Below, piece by piece: positions 1 to 8,880 of a stretch of 15,923 bases of DNA (positions are counted from its first letter, which is position 1; each line of letters begins with the position of its first letter). The DNA comes from an uncultured Spongiibacteraceae bacterium (GTDB lineage Bacteria; Pseudomonadota; Gammaproteobacteria; Pseudomonadales; CAMLJR01). The stretch lies in the NCBI GenBank assembly GCA_946480345.1, contig CAMLJR010000061.1, forward strand, positions 1 through 15,923, given 5' to 3'. The notes below the pieces were generated by a model. The model was not told the DNA's origin and did not search any database. It was given only the letters and a program-made list of their open reading frames with translations. The position numbers and the translations under genes were made by a program.

Positions 1-1
1 G

Positions 2-190
2 TACCTTATCCATGAAATCCGGCAGTACCAGTTCCATGTAAACATCTTGGGCGATTCGTTGGACGAGGAATTCGCATGGGAGTGCTTGGAAACTTTAAAC
101 CATTTCGCAAATAACACCCAAATCGTACTTAATGACTTGGATAACATATATCTCTCTCCAATTTCACCTCATCGATCTAAACACTTTTGA
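2..190 (+). CDS. C-terminal fragment of an unknown protein (cut by the window edge)
   Basis: An open frame enters from the left edge and runs for 62 codons to a TGA at 188-190. No start is visible, so this is only the C-terminal part of a longer gene. The fragment is acidic and aromatic in its first half (HEIRQYQFHVNILGDSLDEE) and ends with a basic tail (SPHRSKHF). I recognise no family. It could be a chance open frame, but the amino-acid composition is protein-like and the other two frames are stopped early. The DNA is more AT-rich than the rest of the window, as is the next small gene, so both may belong to a different, perhaps acquired, segment that extends leftward. Confidence 0.45.
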   Translation, partial: YLIHEIRQYQFHVNILGDSLDEEFAWECLETLNHFANNTQIVLNDLDNIYLSPISPHRSKHF

Positions 191-295
191 GTGAATGAAA
201 AATCTTTCTGGCGTAGTGCCGAAAGGCTCGATAAAACACATAGGAAGGGATGGCGACGTGAGGCTTCTTTAACGAAAAATCCCTAAATTTAAGTT

Positions 296-598
296 TTAAT
301 TTTTGATATAGCTTTTACTACCACTCGGTGTGGTGCAATACCGCCCACCTCGCGGACCGACGCAAATGCGTCCGCTGCCACAAGGGCATTTATCTTCAGA
401 AATAATTAACGGCTTTTGACGCTGCCCGTAAATCGCAGCACAATTTTTTTTCGAGCCACTGATCGAGCCATCATTGCAAACGAATAGGGTTCCATCGCAA
501 TGGCTAATTCCACCTTTCTTTCCTGAACACGGTGTATTGGCCGCTTGAGCTGTAAGCGGCAACATTATGAAAATTATAATGAGGCCAATCAATTTCAT
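296..598 (-). CDS. small secreted cysteine-rich protein, function unknown
   Basis: This 100-residue protein begins with a clear Sec signal peptide: MK, a hydrophobic run to about residue 17, and AQA-A near residues 17-20. The mature part has eight cysteines in two clusters. The first is C24, C34, C41 and C53 in a GGISHC...FVCNDGS...KKNC context. The second is C71, C73, C79 and C88 in CPCGSGRIC...GPRGGRYC. Eight cysteines in an exported protein suggest up to four disulfides. The two clusters look like separate small modules joined by a basic linker (residues 54-70). The GPRGGRYC...GSKSY ending resembles a small basic motif seen at the end of other short bacterial and viral proteins, but I cannot name a family with confidence. 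No good Shine-Dalgarno sequence precedes the ATG at 598. Function is unknown; a periplasmic or secreted binding or toxin-like role would be speculation. Confidence 0.75.
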   Translation of the reverse strand: MKLIGLIIIFIMLPLTAQAANTPCSGKKGGISHCDGTLFVCNDGSISGSKKNCAAIYGQRQKPLIISEDKCPCGSGRICVGPRGGRYCTTPSGSKSYIKN

Positions 599-693
599 TT
601 TTATTTGTTGTCAGTAGTGACGGTATTTTCTTGCAGTTGCGCTAGTGGGTGTCGTTAGTGCGCTGAACGGAGATAGACATCCTTCCGCTCAGA

Positions 694-1206
694 CTACGGC
701 GACGTTGCATATGTCTCGAGCAGTTCAACCGTATAGCCATCCGGATCAGTGACGAACAGCACCTTGACGTTGTTCGCTTTCAGATCGTGTAGCTGTTTCA
801 TCTTCACGCCGGCGGCGGCCATGCGCTTCTGAATCCCTTCGATATCCTTTACGAACAACGCGAAGCGATTGAATGCATCTCCGTGGTTGTATGGAGTCGT
901 GCGATTCTTGACGAGATTCAGCAGCAGGTGAGGACCGACAGGGTTGCTGGGAAAATCGACCCCGATTTCCAGATTGCTGGGGCTGTCACTGCGAAATTGT
1001 TCAGTCATCCCGAGCAGGCCCTTGTAGAACGCTAGCGATTTTTCCATGTCGGAGACATTGATCACCATGAAACCGAATTCAATAGCAGGCAAGCGTTTGG
1101 TTACTTCGGTGGCGGACGCAGAGGGATTGTTAATGAAATCCGCTGCGAAGGCTGGCATTTTAACGAAGGCGAAACTCGCCAGAATTAACAGGATTGTCCG
1201 TTTCAT
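694..1206 (-). CDS. exported VOC (glyoxalase/bleomycin-resistance fold) protein
   Basis: The 170-residue protein has an N-terminal signal peptide (MKRTILLILASFAF..., probable cleavage after AFA at about residue 21). A single vicinal-oxygen-chelate domain follows. The VOC signature is seen in FMVINVSDMEKSLAFYKGLLGM (about 46-67) and near the C terminus in VKVLFVTDPDGYTVELLE (about 148-165), which ends with the Glu usually used as a metal ligand. VOC proteins bind a metal and act as lyases, dioxygenases or resistance proteins; the substrate here cannot be read from sequence. Most VOC proteins are cytoplasmic, so a signal peptide is unusual and suggests periplasmic action. A ribosome-binding site (GGAG on the minus strand at 1213-1216) lies seven bases upstream of the ATG. 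The gene diverges from the dienelactone hydrolase gene across a 168-bp shared upstream region. Confidence 0.85.
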   Translation of the reverse strand: MKRTILLILASFAFVKMPAFAADFINNPSASATEVTKRLPAIEFGFMVINVSDMEKSLAFYKGLLGMTEQFRSDSPSNLEIGVDFPSNPVGPHLLLNLVKNRTTPYNHGDAFNRFALFVKDIEGIQKRMAAAGVKMKQLHDLKANNVKVLFVTDPDGYTVELLETYATSP

Positions 1207-1362
1207 GGTTTACTCCAGGATCGATTTTGATGGCAGTGTAAATCAAAAGCAGGCATGCGTTCTCTGAGCTTGGCAGACCCGCGCGACATTGCATTTATCC
1301 ATATTGAATTCGTTGCCGACAAGGCAGATATTTTCTCCGTATTTTCCTGATGCTTAATTAAC

Positions 1363-1367
1363 AGGAG
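1363..1367 (+). promoter_or_regulatory. ribosome-binding site of the dienelactone hydrolase gene
   Basis: AGGAG lies seven bases before the ATG at 1375 and fixes that start. The rest of the divergent region 1207-1362 shows no operator that I can defend. Confidence 0.7.
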
Positions 1368-1374
1368 CTATTCC

Positions 1375-2085
1375 ATGAACCATCGCATTATTCGCTACAA
1401 AGCCGACGATCTTGAAATGGTCAGTCATTTATATGTTCCGGATAACAAAAAGCCGCGCGCTGGTGTTCTGGTATTTCCGGAAGCACTCGGCCTCGGCGAG
1501 CATGCGTGTTCGCGTGCGGAGCGTCTGGCGCAGGAAGGCTATGCGGCGTTGGCGTGTGATTATTATGGCGATGGGCGCATGGTCGAGATGGCTGATCTAC
1601 AGGCAGCGATTGGGCCGTTGTGGGCCGATCGTTCGCGCGTGCGTTCGCGTGCGCAAGGAGGTTTAACTGCGCTGCTCAATGAAACCGGTGTTGATGCGAA
1701 TAAAATCGCCGCCATCGGTTATTGCTTCGGCGGAACAACAGCGCTTGAGTTGGCGCGCAGTGGCGCAACGTTAGCAGCGACTGTTGGTTTTCATAGCGGA
1801 TTGACGATGAACATGCCGAGCACTGGATCGATTAACGGCAAAGTGCTCGTTTGTATCGGCGCCGACGATCCGTCGATTCCGCCGGAACAGCGTAATGATT
1901 TCGAACGCGAAATGCGCGAAGCGAAAGCGGATTGGCGCATGAATTTATACGGTGGAGTCGTGCATAGCTTTACCAATCCCGCTGCGGATGCGTTTCAGAA
2001 TCCAGGGTTCGCTCGTTACGATGCGGAGGCCGATGCGCATTCGTGGTCGGATATGTTGGCGCTGTTCGATAACGTGTTTGCTTGA
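1375..2085 (+). CDS. dienelactone hydrolase family protein
   Basis: A 236-residue alpha/beta hydrolase of the dienelactone hydrolase family, at the usual family length (about 230-250). The nucleophile is a cysteine in the elbow GYCFGG (C117), as in true dienelactone hydrolases. The other probable triad residues are D165 in GADDPSIP and H197 in GVVHSF. No signal peptide is present, so it is cytoplasmic. The family opens dienelactones in chlorocatechol pathways, but many members act on other esters or lactones. No aromatic-degradation genes are nearby, so the substrate is unknown. It diverges from the VOC gene and converges on the ThuA gene with a 29-base gap. A good ribosome-binding site supports the chosen start. 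Confidence 0.9.
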   Translation: MNHRIIRYKADDLEMVSHLYVPDNKKPRAGVLVFPEALGLGEHACSRAERLAQEGYAALACDYYGDGRMVEMADLQAAIGPLWADRSRVRSRAQGGLTALLNETGVDANKIAAIGYCFGGTTALELARSGATLAATVGFHSGLTMNMPSTGSINGKVLVCIGADDPSIPPEQRNDFEREMREAKADWRMNLYGGVVHSFTNPAADAFQNPGFARYDAEADAHSWSDMLALFDNVFA

Positions 2086-2128
2086 AGCGTTTATTGGACT
2101 TTTGTCGCTGACAATTATCCACGCTTCA
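2083..2128. terminator. possible bidirectional terminator or inverted repeat between convergent genes
   Basis: TGAAGCGT (2083-2090) is matched by its reverse complement ACGCTTCA (2121-2128), spanning the stop codons of the two convergent genes. The 30-base loop is long and there is no adjacent T-run after the second arm, so intrinsic termination is uncertain. Confidence 0.25.
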
Positions 2129-3233
2129 CACAAACACTATTCTTAGCGCCGGCCCACTGCACGGCATTTTCCATCATCGTCACGTAGATCGGGTCCGAAT
2201 AAATCTCCGGTCGATGACCGATGGCGGTATAGAAGGCGCGGCCTTTGCCGATGCAACGGCTCCACGCGATTGGATGATCGTTGCCCATGCGCAAATCTTG
2301 TTTCATCGGTCCGAGTGGGGAATAGCTCGTCTCGTCGATCGTGGCGATGATGTCGGAGCCGGTCGAGCGCGGATTCGATTTGAACGAATACCATTCGTCA
2401 TTCATGGTCCATTCGGCGGGTAAACCCTGCGCTATTGGATGACTGCTATCGTCGAGTTTTAATTTCGCATCCTGAAATTGCGGCGTGAATGTGTGGCCCG
2501 CGAAGCGTGCGCCGATCAGCGTGTCGGTATACCAATCCCAATAGGTGGCGAAATCGCCGTCGGCGCTGTGGAGTCCGATAAAGCCGCCGCCTTTTTCCAT
2601 GTAATTGATAAATGCTTTGCGTTGCGAAAGTGTGAGCACGTCGCCGCTGACATTGTTCCAAACGACGACATCGAATTGACGCAGAACAGACGGCACCATT
2701 GCGCCGCCTTTATCGGTGATGACAACAGCCCAGCCTTTGCGTGCGGCCATGGCCTGCAATGCGGTGCGTGCTGCTTCGATTGCCGCGCCATCGCGGAAAC
2801 CGGTTACTTTTTCGAACACAAGTACGCGTGGCTTTCCTTCCGGCAATGAAATAGTCGGCACATCGTTATCGTAGCGGGCGCATCGAGCGATTCGATCCTC
2901 TTTCGTTACCGGCACTTCTCGCAAGGCGGCATCGAGCGCGGCCATTTGTTCCGGCGATAAGCGGGTGTTCTTTACTACCTCTTTCAAATTCAGGATGGAG
3001 GCAAATGTGGGTACGTCGGTTGAAACGAACGACGGGAAAAGCGATTTAAAAGCGCGCGGCGCCTGCGCATCGACTGCGGCTTTGGCTGCTGGGCTATTTA
3101 AAATGTCGATGAGTGGTGTATCGGTGGAGAAGGGCGCATCGCGCAGCGGACAATCGGTGACGGGTTTCGCGTGAGCCGCAGTGCTGAGGCAGAGCGCGGT
3201 CATCAGGGCGGCAGCAATACACGTTTTTTTCAC
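2115..3233 (-). CDS. exported ThuA-domain protein
   Basis: From the GTG at 3233 this is a 372-residue protein with a Sec signal peptide (KK, then a hydrophobic stretch, ending AHA at about residue 22). The frame is open upstream to 3323, but that 30-residue extension would bury the signal peptide, so I prefer the GTG; no strong Shine-Dalgarno decides it. Residues about 23-130 form an N-terminal region (contains NLKEVVKNTRLSPEQMAALDAAL) that I cannot assign. The rest is a ThuA-type class I glutamine-amidotransferase-like domain: VLVFEKVTGFRDGAA, FDVVVWNNVSGD, GGGFIGLHSADG, the NDEWYSF segment, and GKGRAFYTAIGHRPEIY near the end. ThuA domains are linked to trehalose and other sugar metabolism, and many exported versions are uncharacterised. 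The protein is predicted to be periplasmic or secreted. It converges with the dienelactone hydrolase gene. Confidence 0.85.
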   Translation of the reverse strand: MKKTCIAAALMTALCLSTAAHAKPVTDCPLRDAPFSTDTPLIDILNSPAAKAAVDAQAPRAFKSLFPSFVSTDVPTFASILNLKEVVKNTRLSPEQMAALDAALREVPVTKEDRIARCARYDNDVPTISLPEGKPRVLVFEKVTGFRDGAAIEAARTALQAMAARKGWAVVITDKGGAMVPSVLRQFDVVVWNNVSGDVLTLSQRKAFINYMEKGGGFIGLHSADGDFATYWDWYTDTLIGARFAGHTFTPQFQDAKLKLDDSSHPIAQGLPAEWTMNDEWYSFKSNPRSTGSDIIATIDETSYSPLGPMKQDLRMGNDHPIAWSRCIGKGRAFYTAIGHRPEIYSDPIYVTMMENAVQWAGAKNSVCVKRG

Positions 3234-3388
3234 GGCGCATTCTCTATGAATATGAAGGTCGGTCGCGATAATGAAAGAGCAGGCGCAAACTGTAAAGCGT
3301 GACATGCTCAAGACGAGCGACATATTCGGCGATTAGTGGCTTGCGAGCGATAACGTCAGCCAATGGCTAACTAAAAGAGGTGTCGGTG

Positions 3389-3808
3389 ATGTGGATACAA
3401 AAAGAAATTCGTTTGCGACCGCGCGCACGCGGTTTTCATTTAGTGACCGATGAAGTGCTCGGGCAATTACCCGAGCTATCGAAAATAAAAATCGGCCTGC
3501 TGAATATTTTGATTAAACACACCTCGGCATCGTTGACGATTAACGAAAACGCCGATCCGAGTGTTCGCAAAGATTTTGAAAGTTATTTCAATCGCGCGGT
3601 GCGCGAAAACGAAAGTTATTACACGCACGATGAAGAAGGCAGCGATGACATGCCTGCGCATTTGAAAGCGAGTCTGCTAGGCGCTAGCGTCAATATTCCT
3701 GTCACCGATGGATGTCTGAATCTCGGCGTGTGGCAAGGCATTTATTTATGCGAGCATCGCAATGAGGGCGGCAGCCGAACGCTGGTGTTAACGCTTCATG
3801 GCGAATAA
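3389..3808 (+). CDS. yjbQ: YjbQ family protein (secondary thiamine-phosphate synthase-like, UPF0047)
   Basis: This 139-residue protein matches the YjbQ/UPF0047 family over its full length (about 138 residues in Escherichia coli). Recognisable blocks are HTSASLTINENADPSVRKDF, the acidic GSDDMPAHLKASLLG, and VTDGCLNLGVWQGIYLCEHR near the C terminus. The conserved His/Asp/Glu residues of these blocks are present. Family members show weak thiamine-phosphate synthase activity in vitro; the physiological role is not settled. The frame is open from a GTG at 3380, but the ribosome-binding site AGAGG (3376-3380) overlaps that codon and is correctly spaced (eight bases) for the ATG at 3389. No signal peptide; cytoplasmic. 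Its end faces the NTF2-like gene. Confidence 0.92.
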   Translation: MWIQKEIRLRPRARGFHLVTDEVLGQLPELSKIKIGLLNILIKHTSASLTINENADPSVRKDFESYFNRAVRENESYYTHDEEGSDDMPAHLKASLLGASVNIPVTDGCLNLGVWQGIYLCEHRNEGGSRTLVLTLHGE

Positions 3809-3816
3809 AAACAGAT

Positions 3817-3843
3817 TGAAAAATCACACCTCATAATTTTTCA
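3817..3843. terminator. possible AT-rich hairpin between convergent genes
   Basis: TGAAAAAT (3817-3824) and ATTTTTCA (3836-3843) are perfect inverted arms around an 11-base loop. They lie where the YjbQ and NTF2-like genes converge. The A-tract/T-tract arrangement could end transcription in either direction, but the stem has only one G-C pair, so this is weak. Confidence 0.3.
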
Positions 3844-4270
3844 GATGCTGGCTGATGTCGCCGATGAAATCGAGCAGTGAATAATCGCGATACGAAAATC
3901 GCCATTTGCCATCGACGCGTTCGAATTCATCGTGATAGCGACCGGCCGCTATCGGCTGCAACGATAAGGTATCGGTCGATTGGAAAACCGTGTAATACGA
4001 GCGACAACTTGCTTTGCCGGCAGCTTCGTCGATTTCAAGAATCGGATTGGTGACGACATGTTTGGTGCGCGGTGTTCCGCAGGGGTAAAGACGCACGACC
4101 TTTTCCCAGGTGGCGAGCGTGTCGGCGGGGGCGCCTTCTGTGCCATCGTCACCCGTTTCAATGCGGGCATGTTCGAATAGCGCTGCGGCACCTGCGAGAT
4201 CGCCGCTGTCGATGTATTCGGCATATCGATAAAGGAGATTGGTGATTTCAACGGCTGCATTGGTGGTCAT
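3824..4270 (-). CDS. NTF2-like / SnoaL-like family protein
   Basis: A 148-residue single-domain protein of the NTF2/SnoaL superfamily (cone-shaped alpha+beta barrel). The N-terminal helix region AAVEITNLLYRYAEYIDSGDLAGAAALF is typical, followed by HVVTNPILEIDEAAGKASCRSYYTVFQ and the closing strands GRYHDEFERVDGKWRFSYRDY. Members include steroid isomerases, polyketide cyclases, dehydratases and non-catalytic subunits, so the reaction cannot be named. There is no signal peptide. A strong ribosome-binding site (GGAGGG, minus strand at 4275-4280) precedes the ATG. The gene diverges from the SDR gene across 229 bases, which suggests shared regulation and possibly the same catabolic or biosynthetic route, but this is inference. 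Confidence 0.85.
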   Translation of the reverse strand: MTTNAAVEITNLLYRYAEYIDSGDLAGAAALFEHARIETGDDGTEGAPADTLATWEKVVRLYPCGTPRTKHVVTNPILEIDEAAGKASCRSYYTVFQSTDTLSLQPIAAGRYHDEFERVDGKWRFSYRDYSLLDFIGDISQHLKNYEV

Positions 4271-4359
4271 AAAACCCTCCGGAAAAGCGCGGTCTTTATT
4301 GTTTACCGATTGTACGCAGATTATTAGCTATGGGGATTCAGGGCCTTCTAGTTGCGATG

Positions 4360-4382
4360 TAACGTTAAGGGGGCAACGTTAA
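4360..4382. promoter_or_regulatory. possible operator: repeated AACGTTAA in the divergent NTF2-SDR intergenic region
   Basis: TAACGTTAA (4360-4368) and CAACGTTAA (4374-4382) are direct repeats with starts 14 bases apart. The first contains the perfect palindrome TAACGTTA, and the motifs are flanked by GTTGC at 4351 and 4384. Placement between two divergent genes fits a regulator-binding site. Nothing identifies the regulator. Confidence 0.3.
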
Positions 4383-4499
4383 AGTTGCTTAAGAATGTAA
4401 CAAATACTCGCGCCGTTGCGGCAGCTTCCATTAATATCCACGCCTGCTTCAATTTCTATCCCCGTACCATCCCTTGATAACTCTCCATGGAAATTCGAT

Positions 4500-5264
4500 A
4501 TGACGCAAATGACTCGTTTTAAAGACAAAGTGGTTATTGTCACAGGCGCCGGCTCCGGCATTGGTCAGGCAACTGTCGTTCGCATTGCGTCGGAAGGCGG
4601 CACCGTGATCGGTATGGATATGAACGAGGCCGGTTTGCAGGCGACTGTCGAGCAGGCAGCGGCGGCTGGCGGCAGCGCGCGTTATCTGGTGGCTTCCGTC
4701 GCCGAGGAAACCGCGGTTAAAAACGCCATCGCGAATGTAATGAGTAAGGAAGGGCGCATTGATTCGGTGATCAACATGGCCGGCATTCTGCGTTCGCAGC
4801 CGAGCGTCGAAACGACTCTGGACCAGTTTCAAGCCGTGCTTAACGTCAATCTGATCGGCACGTTTTTGATGTGTCGCGAAGCATTGCCGCATCTGGAAAA
4901 ATCCGGTGGCAACATCGTCAACGCAGCATCGACCTCCGCGCATTTTGGCCATCCTTACATGGCGGCCTATTCAGCAAGCAAGGGCGGCGTGCTCGCGTTG
5001 ACCAAAGCACTGGCGCGCGAGTACATGAAGCGTGGCGTGCGCATTAATGCGGTGATGCCGGGCGGCATTATGACGCCGATGGTAATCGAGCAGGGCAGTC
5101 GTATGGCTGATCTCGATATGAGTTTGTTTTTCAACCTGGCGCGTCCGGATGGTGTTATGGGTGAGCCGCAGAAAGTCGCAGCTGTAATTACAATGCTGGC
5201 GTCTGATGATGCGGCGTTTATGACCGGCGAAATCGTCAAAGTCGACGGCGGCGTGCATAACTGA
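4500..5264 (+). CDS. short-chain dehydrogenase/reductase (SDR), classical type
   Basis: A 254-residue classical SDR, at the normal length for the family. The cofactor motif TGAGSGIG is at 15-22. Asp in GMDMNEA (about residue 40) at the end of the second strand suggests NAD(H) preference. The structural motif reads NMAG (92-95) instead of the usual NNAG. Catalytic residues are S144, Y157 and K161 (YSASK), and the family ending MTGEIVKVDGG is present. SDRs oxidise or reduce alcohols and ketones, including steroids and acyl chains; the substrate is not readable. The frame is open from an upstream TTG at 4416, but those 28 residues do not belong to the fold, so I use the ATG at 4500. The gene diverges from the NTF2-like gene and ends at a strong terminator. 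Confidence 0.92.
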   Translation: MTQMTRFKDKVVIVTGAGSGIGQATVVRIASEGGTVIGMDMNEAGLQATVEQAAAAGGSARYLVASVAEETAVKNAIANVMSKEGRIDSVINMAGILRSQPSVETTLDQFQAVLNVNLIGTFLMCREALPHLEKSGGNIVNAASTSAHFGHPYMAAYSASKGGVLALTKALAREYMKRGVRINAVMPGGIMTPMVIEQGSRMADLDMSLFFNLARPDGVMGEPQKVAAVITMLASDDAAFMTGEIVKVDGGVHN

Positions 5265-5277
5265 TTGCAGATTGACG

Positions 5278-5304
5278 CGGGCGATCGATCGGTCGCCCGT
5301 TTTT
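5278..5304 (+). terminator. rho-independent terminator of the SDR gene
   Basis: A nine-pair stem (5278-5286 with 5291-5299, one G-T wobble) with core CGGGCGA/TCGCCCG and a four-base GATC loop is followed directly by TTTTT. It lies 14 bases after the SDR stop codon. Confidence 0.85.
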
Positions 5305-5427
5305 CTTCCTTTCGCTGAATAATTTTTCCCCGCAAAAAAATCGTGTCGATGACTATCGACCGTCGAACTCCTCGTCGCTGACGTTTTTAAAACGCTGTCT
5401 ATACTGAGCGCAAGCTCATGTTTAAAG

Positions 5428-6027
5428 ATGGATTCCGTTATGTGGAAGCGCTGGTTATTGATCGGTCTTGTGGCCTGGGGTGGCTACACGCATTGGTCGA
5501 AACGCGCGGTAGAGCATGGCCCTGGTGTTGTGGCACCGAAGGCGCCGCTACAAACGAGCTTCTCGGATTCGACGCCGTTCGAGTTCAAGGGATACCGCAT
5601 TACGCGCCTCGCTGAATACGATGTCGATGCGCGCGTGTTATCGCGCGAGGATTATCGGGTGGGCCGCGAAGCCGAGTTGTCGCCGACCGATTTCGGTATC
5701 GGTTGGGGCCGCATGTCCGATGAAAGCGTGCTGAAAAACATCGATATCAGCCAATCGGGTCGTTTTATGCATTGGCGCGTGCAGGAATTTCCGATTCCGC
5801 AGCGTGAAATCGAAACATCTGCGGCAAATATGCATTTGATTCCGTCCGATGCCGCAGTCGAACGTCAAATCGCCAAAGTGCGCAAAGGCCAAGTCGTGCA
5901 TATGCGCGGCTATCTCGTGCGCGCCGATGCGAGCGATGGTTGGCATTGGATAAGTTCGCTGTCGCGAGAAGATGCCGGCGCCGGTGCCTGCGAATTGTTT
6001 TGGGTCGAAAATGTCAGTGTGTTGTAG
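5428..6027 (+). CDS. membrane-anchored conserved protein of unknown function
   Basis: A protein of 199 residues from the ATG at 5428, or 195 from the ATG at 5440; neither start has a strong ribosome-binding site. A short hydrophobic segment (WLLIGLVAWGGY, about residues 9-20) should act as an uncleaved anchor or signal, leaving a periplasmic domain. The domain has patterns I associate with a widespread proteobacterial family without known function: FKGYRITRLAEYDVDARVLSRE, LSPTDFGIGWGRMSD, a central SANMHLIP, VRKGQVVHMRGYLV and the final CELFWVE. The single mature cysteine lies in GACELFWVE. No catalytic residues can be assigned. It is preceded by a terminator, so it appears to be its own transcription unit. 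Confidence 0.8.
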   Translation: MDSVMWKRWLLIGLVAWGGYTHWSKRAVEHGPGVVAPKAPLQTSFSDSTPFEFKGYRITRLAEYDVDARVLSREDYRVGREAELSPTDFGIGWGRMSDESVLKNIDISQSGRFMHWRVQEFPIPQREIETSAANMHLIPSDAAVERQIAKVRKGQVVHMRGYLVRADASDGWHWISSLSREDAGAGACELFWVENVSVL

Positions 6028-6076
6028 TGTTTGGTTGTGGTTGTTGTAGTTAGTGGTTGTAGTGTGTAGTTAGTGG
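6016..6076. repeat. GT-rich low-complexity tract with short direct repeats
   Basis: Just after the stop of the anchored protein the + strand becomes a run of G, T and A with almost no C. GTTGTAGTGT occurs at 6021-6030 and 6056-6065, and TGTAGTTAGTGG at 6045-6056 and 6065-6076. This looks like slippage-derived simple sequence; no coding role is seen. The remaining bases to 6182 hold the upstream region of the HD gene without a clear promoter. Confidence 0.6.
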
Positions 6077-6182
6077 ATTGTCGCCGCTGATCAGAAGCGT
6101 TAGATAGCAATAAGGTACGTTCCAGGTTAACAGTCGCCGCTTGGCTCGATAGACTGGCACAACATTTACGAGAAAGCCCCGC

Positions 6183-7895
<1,713 letters not shown>

Positions 7896-7896
<1 letters not shown>

Positions 7897-8732
7897 TGTC
7901 GGAATTCATCGCGTCGAATAAATGCTTCGGTGGCTGGCAGCATCGTCTACGGCATCGATCGAGTGCATTGAATTGTGAAATGACGTTGTCGATTTTTTTA
8001 CCGCCGGCGGCCGAGCATGGCGAGGTGCCGGTGTTGTATTGGTTGTCGGGGCTCACCTGTAACGATCAGAACTTTGTCACCAAAGCCGGTGCTCAGCGTT
8101 ATGCAGCGGAATTCGGCGTGGCGATCGTCGCGCCGGATACCAGCCCGCGCGGTGAAGGCGTTGCCGACGATGCGGCATGGGATTTGGGGCAGGGCGCCGG
8201 TTTTTATCTGAATGCGACGCAAGCACCATGGGCTTCGCATTTTCGTATGTACGACTACATCGTTGACGAACTGCCGGATTCGCTTGAAGCGCAGTTGGGG
8301 CTCGACAGTCAGCGGCGGGGAATCTTCGGCCACTCGATGGGCGGCCACGGCGCGCTGACCATCGCACTCAAAAATCCGCAGCGTTATCGCTCGGTTTCAG
8401 CTTTCGCGCCCATTTGCGCGCCATCGCAATGCCCGTGGGGAGAAAAAGCGTTCAGCGCTTATCTGGGGGACGATCGAGAGGGGTGGCAGCAGCACGATGC
8501 GGCAGAATTACTGGCGCGTAATTCGTTGCCTTATCCCATATTGATCGATCAGGGCGAAGCCGACGAATTTCTTTCGACGCAGTTGCAGCCGGAAAAGCTT
8601 GAGCGCGCCGCTCAGCAATCGGGGCAGCAATTGTTGTTGCGCCGTCAGCCCGGCTACGATCACAGTTACTTTTTTATCGCCTCGTTCATTGAGGATCATA
8701 TCCGCTTTCACGCGGAAGCCATGCCGGCTTAG
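7896..8732 (+). CDS. fghA: S-formylglutathione hydrolase
   Basis: A 278-residue esterase-D type alpha/beta hydrolase, full length for the family. The triad is S147 in GHSMGGHG, D223 in DQGEADEF and H256 in GYDHSYFF. The N-terminal segment [16 protein letters not shown] and [18 protein letters not shown] are family hallmarks. It hydrolyses S-formylglutathione to formate and glutathione, the second step of glutathione-dependent formaldehyde detoxification, directly after the dehydrogenase whose gene it overlaps. It is cytoplasmic. A FrmB name would be equally valid. Confidence 0.97.
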
Positions 8733-8749
8733 TTTGCTGCCGCAAACTA
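8730..8749 (+). terminator. possible hairpin at the end of the formaldehyde operon
   Basis: TAGTTTGC (8730-8737, including the stop codon) and GCAAACTA (8742-8749) form a perfect eight-pair stem with a TGCC loop. No T-run follows, so it may be an RNA-protecting hairpin or a weak terminator rather than a classical one. Confidence 0.4.
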
Positions 8750-8880
8750 ATTGCTCATACCCGATTGCTGCACTAGTATCCTCTGGCAGGGACAGCGCCG
8801 CTTGGCGAAACTGTTAGAACAGGTCGCGCACTTTTTCAGGACCGGATAGACCCTCACAAACAGAGAAGCCGTCAGCAAAC

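Noticed and set aside
191..286. In-frame continuation after the TGA at 188-190 (readthrough or selenocysteine), and a 25-codon ORF from 195
   Set aside because: The downstream 31 residues are basic and unlike a domain, there is no recognisable recoding element, and the short ORF has no ribosome-binding site.
3234..3323. ThuA gene start at 3323
   Set aside because: The extra 30 residues would precede a normal signal peptide; the GTG at 3233 gives a standard lysine-rich N terminus of a signal peptide.
4416..4499. SDR start at the upstream TTG
   Set aside because: The 28 extra residues do not belong to the SDR fold and the ATG at 4500 lies at the normal distance before the TGAGSGIG motif.
4449..4952. 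Long minus-strand open frame opposite the SDR gene
   Set aside because: It is antisense to a gene with complete SDR motifs and its translation has no recognisable domain.
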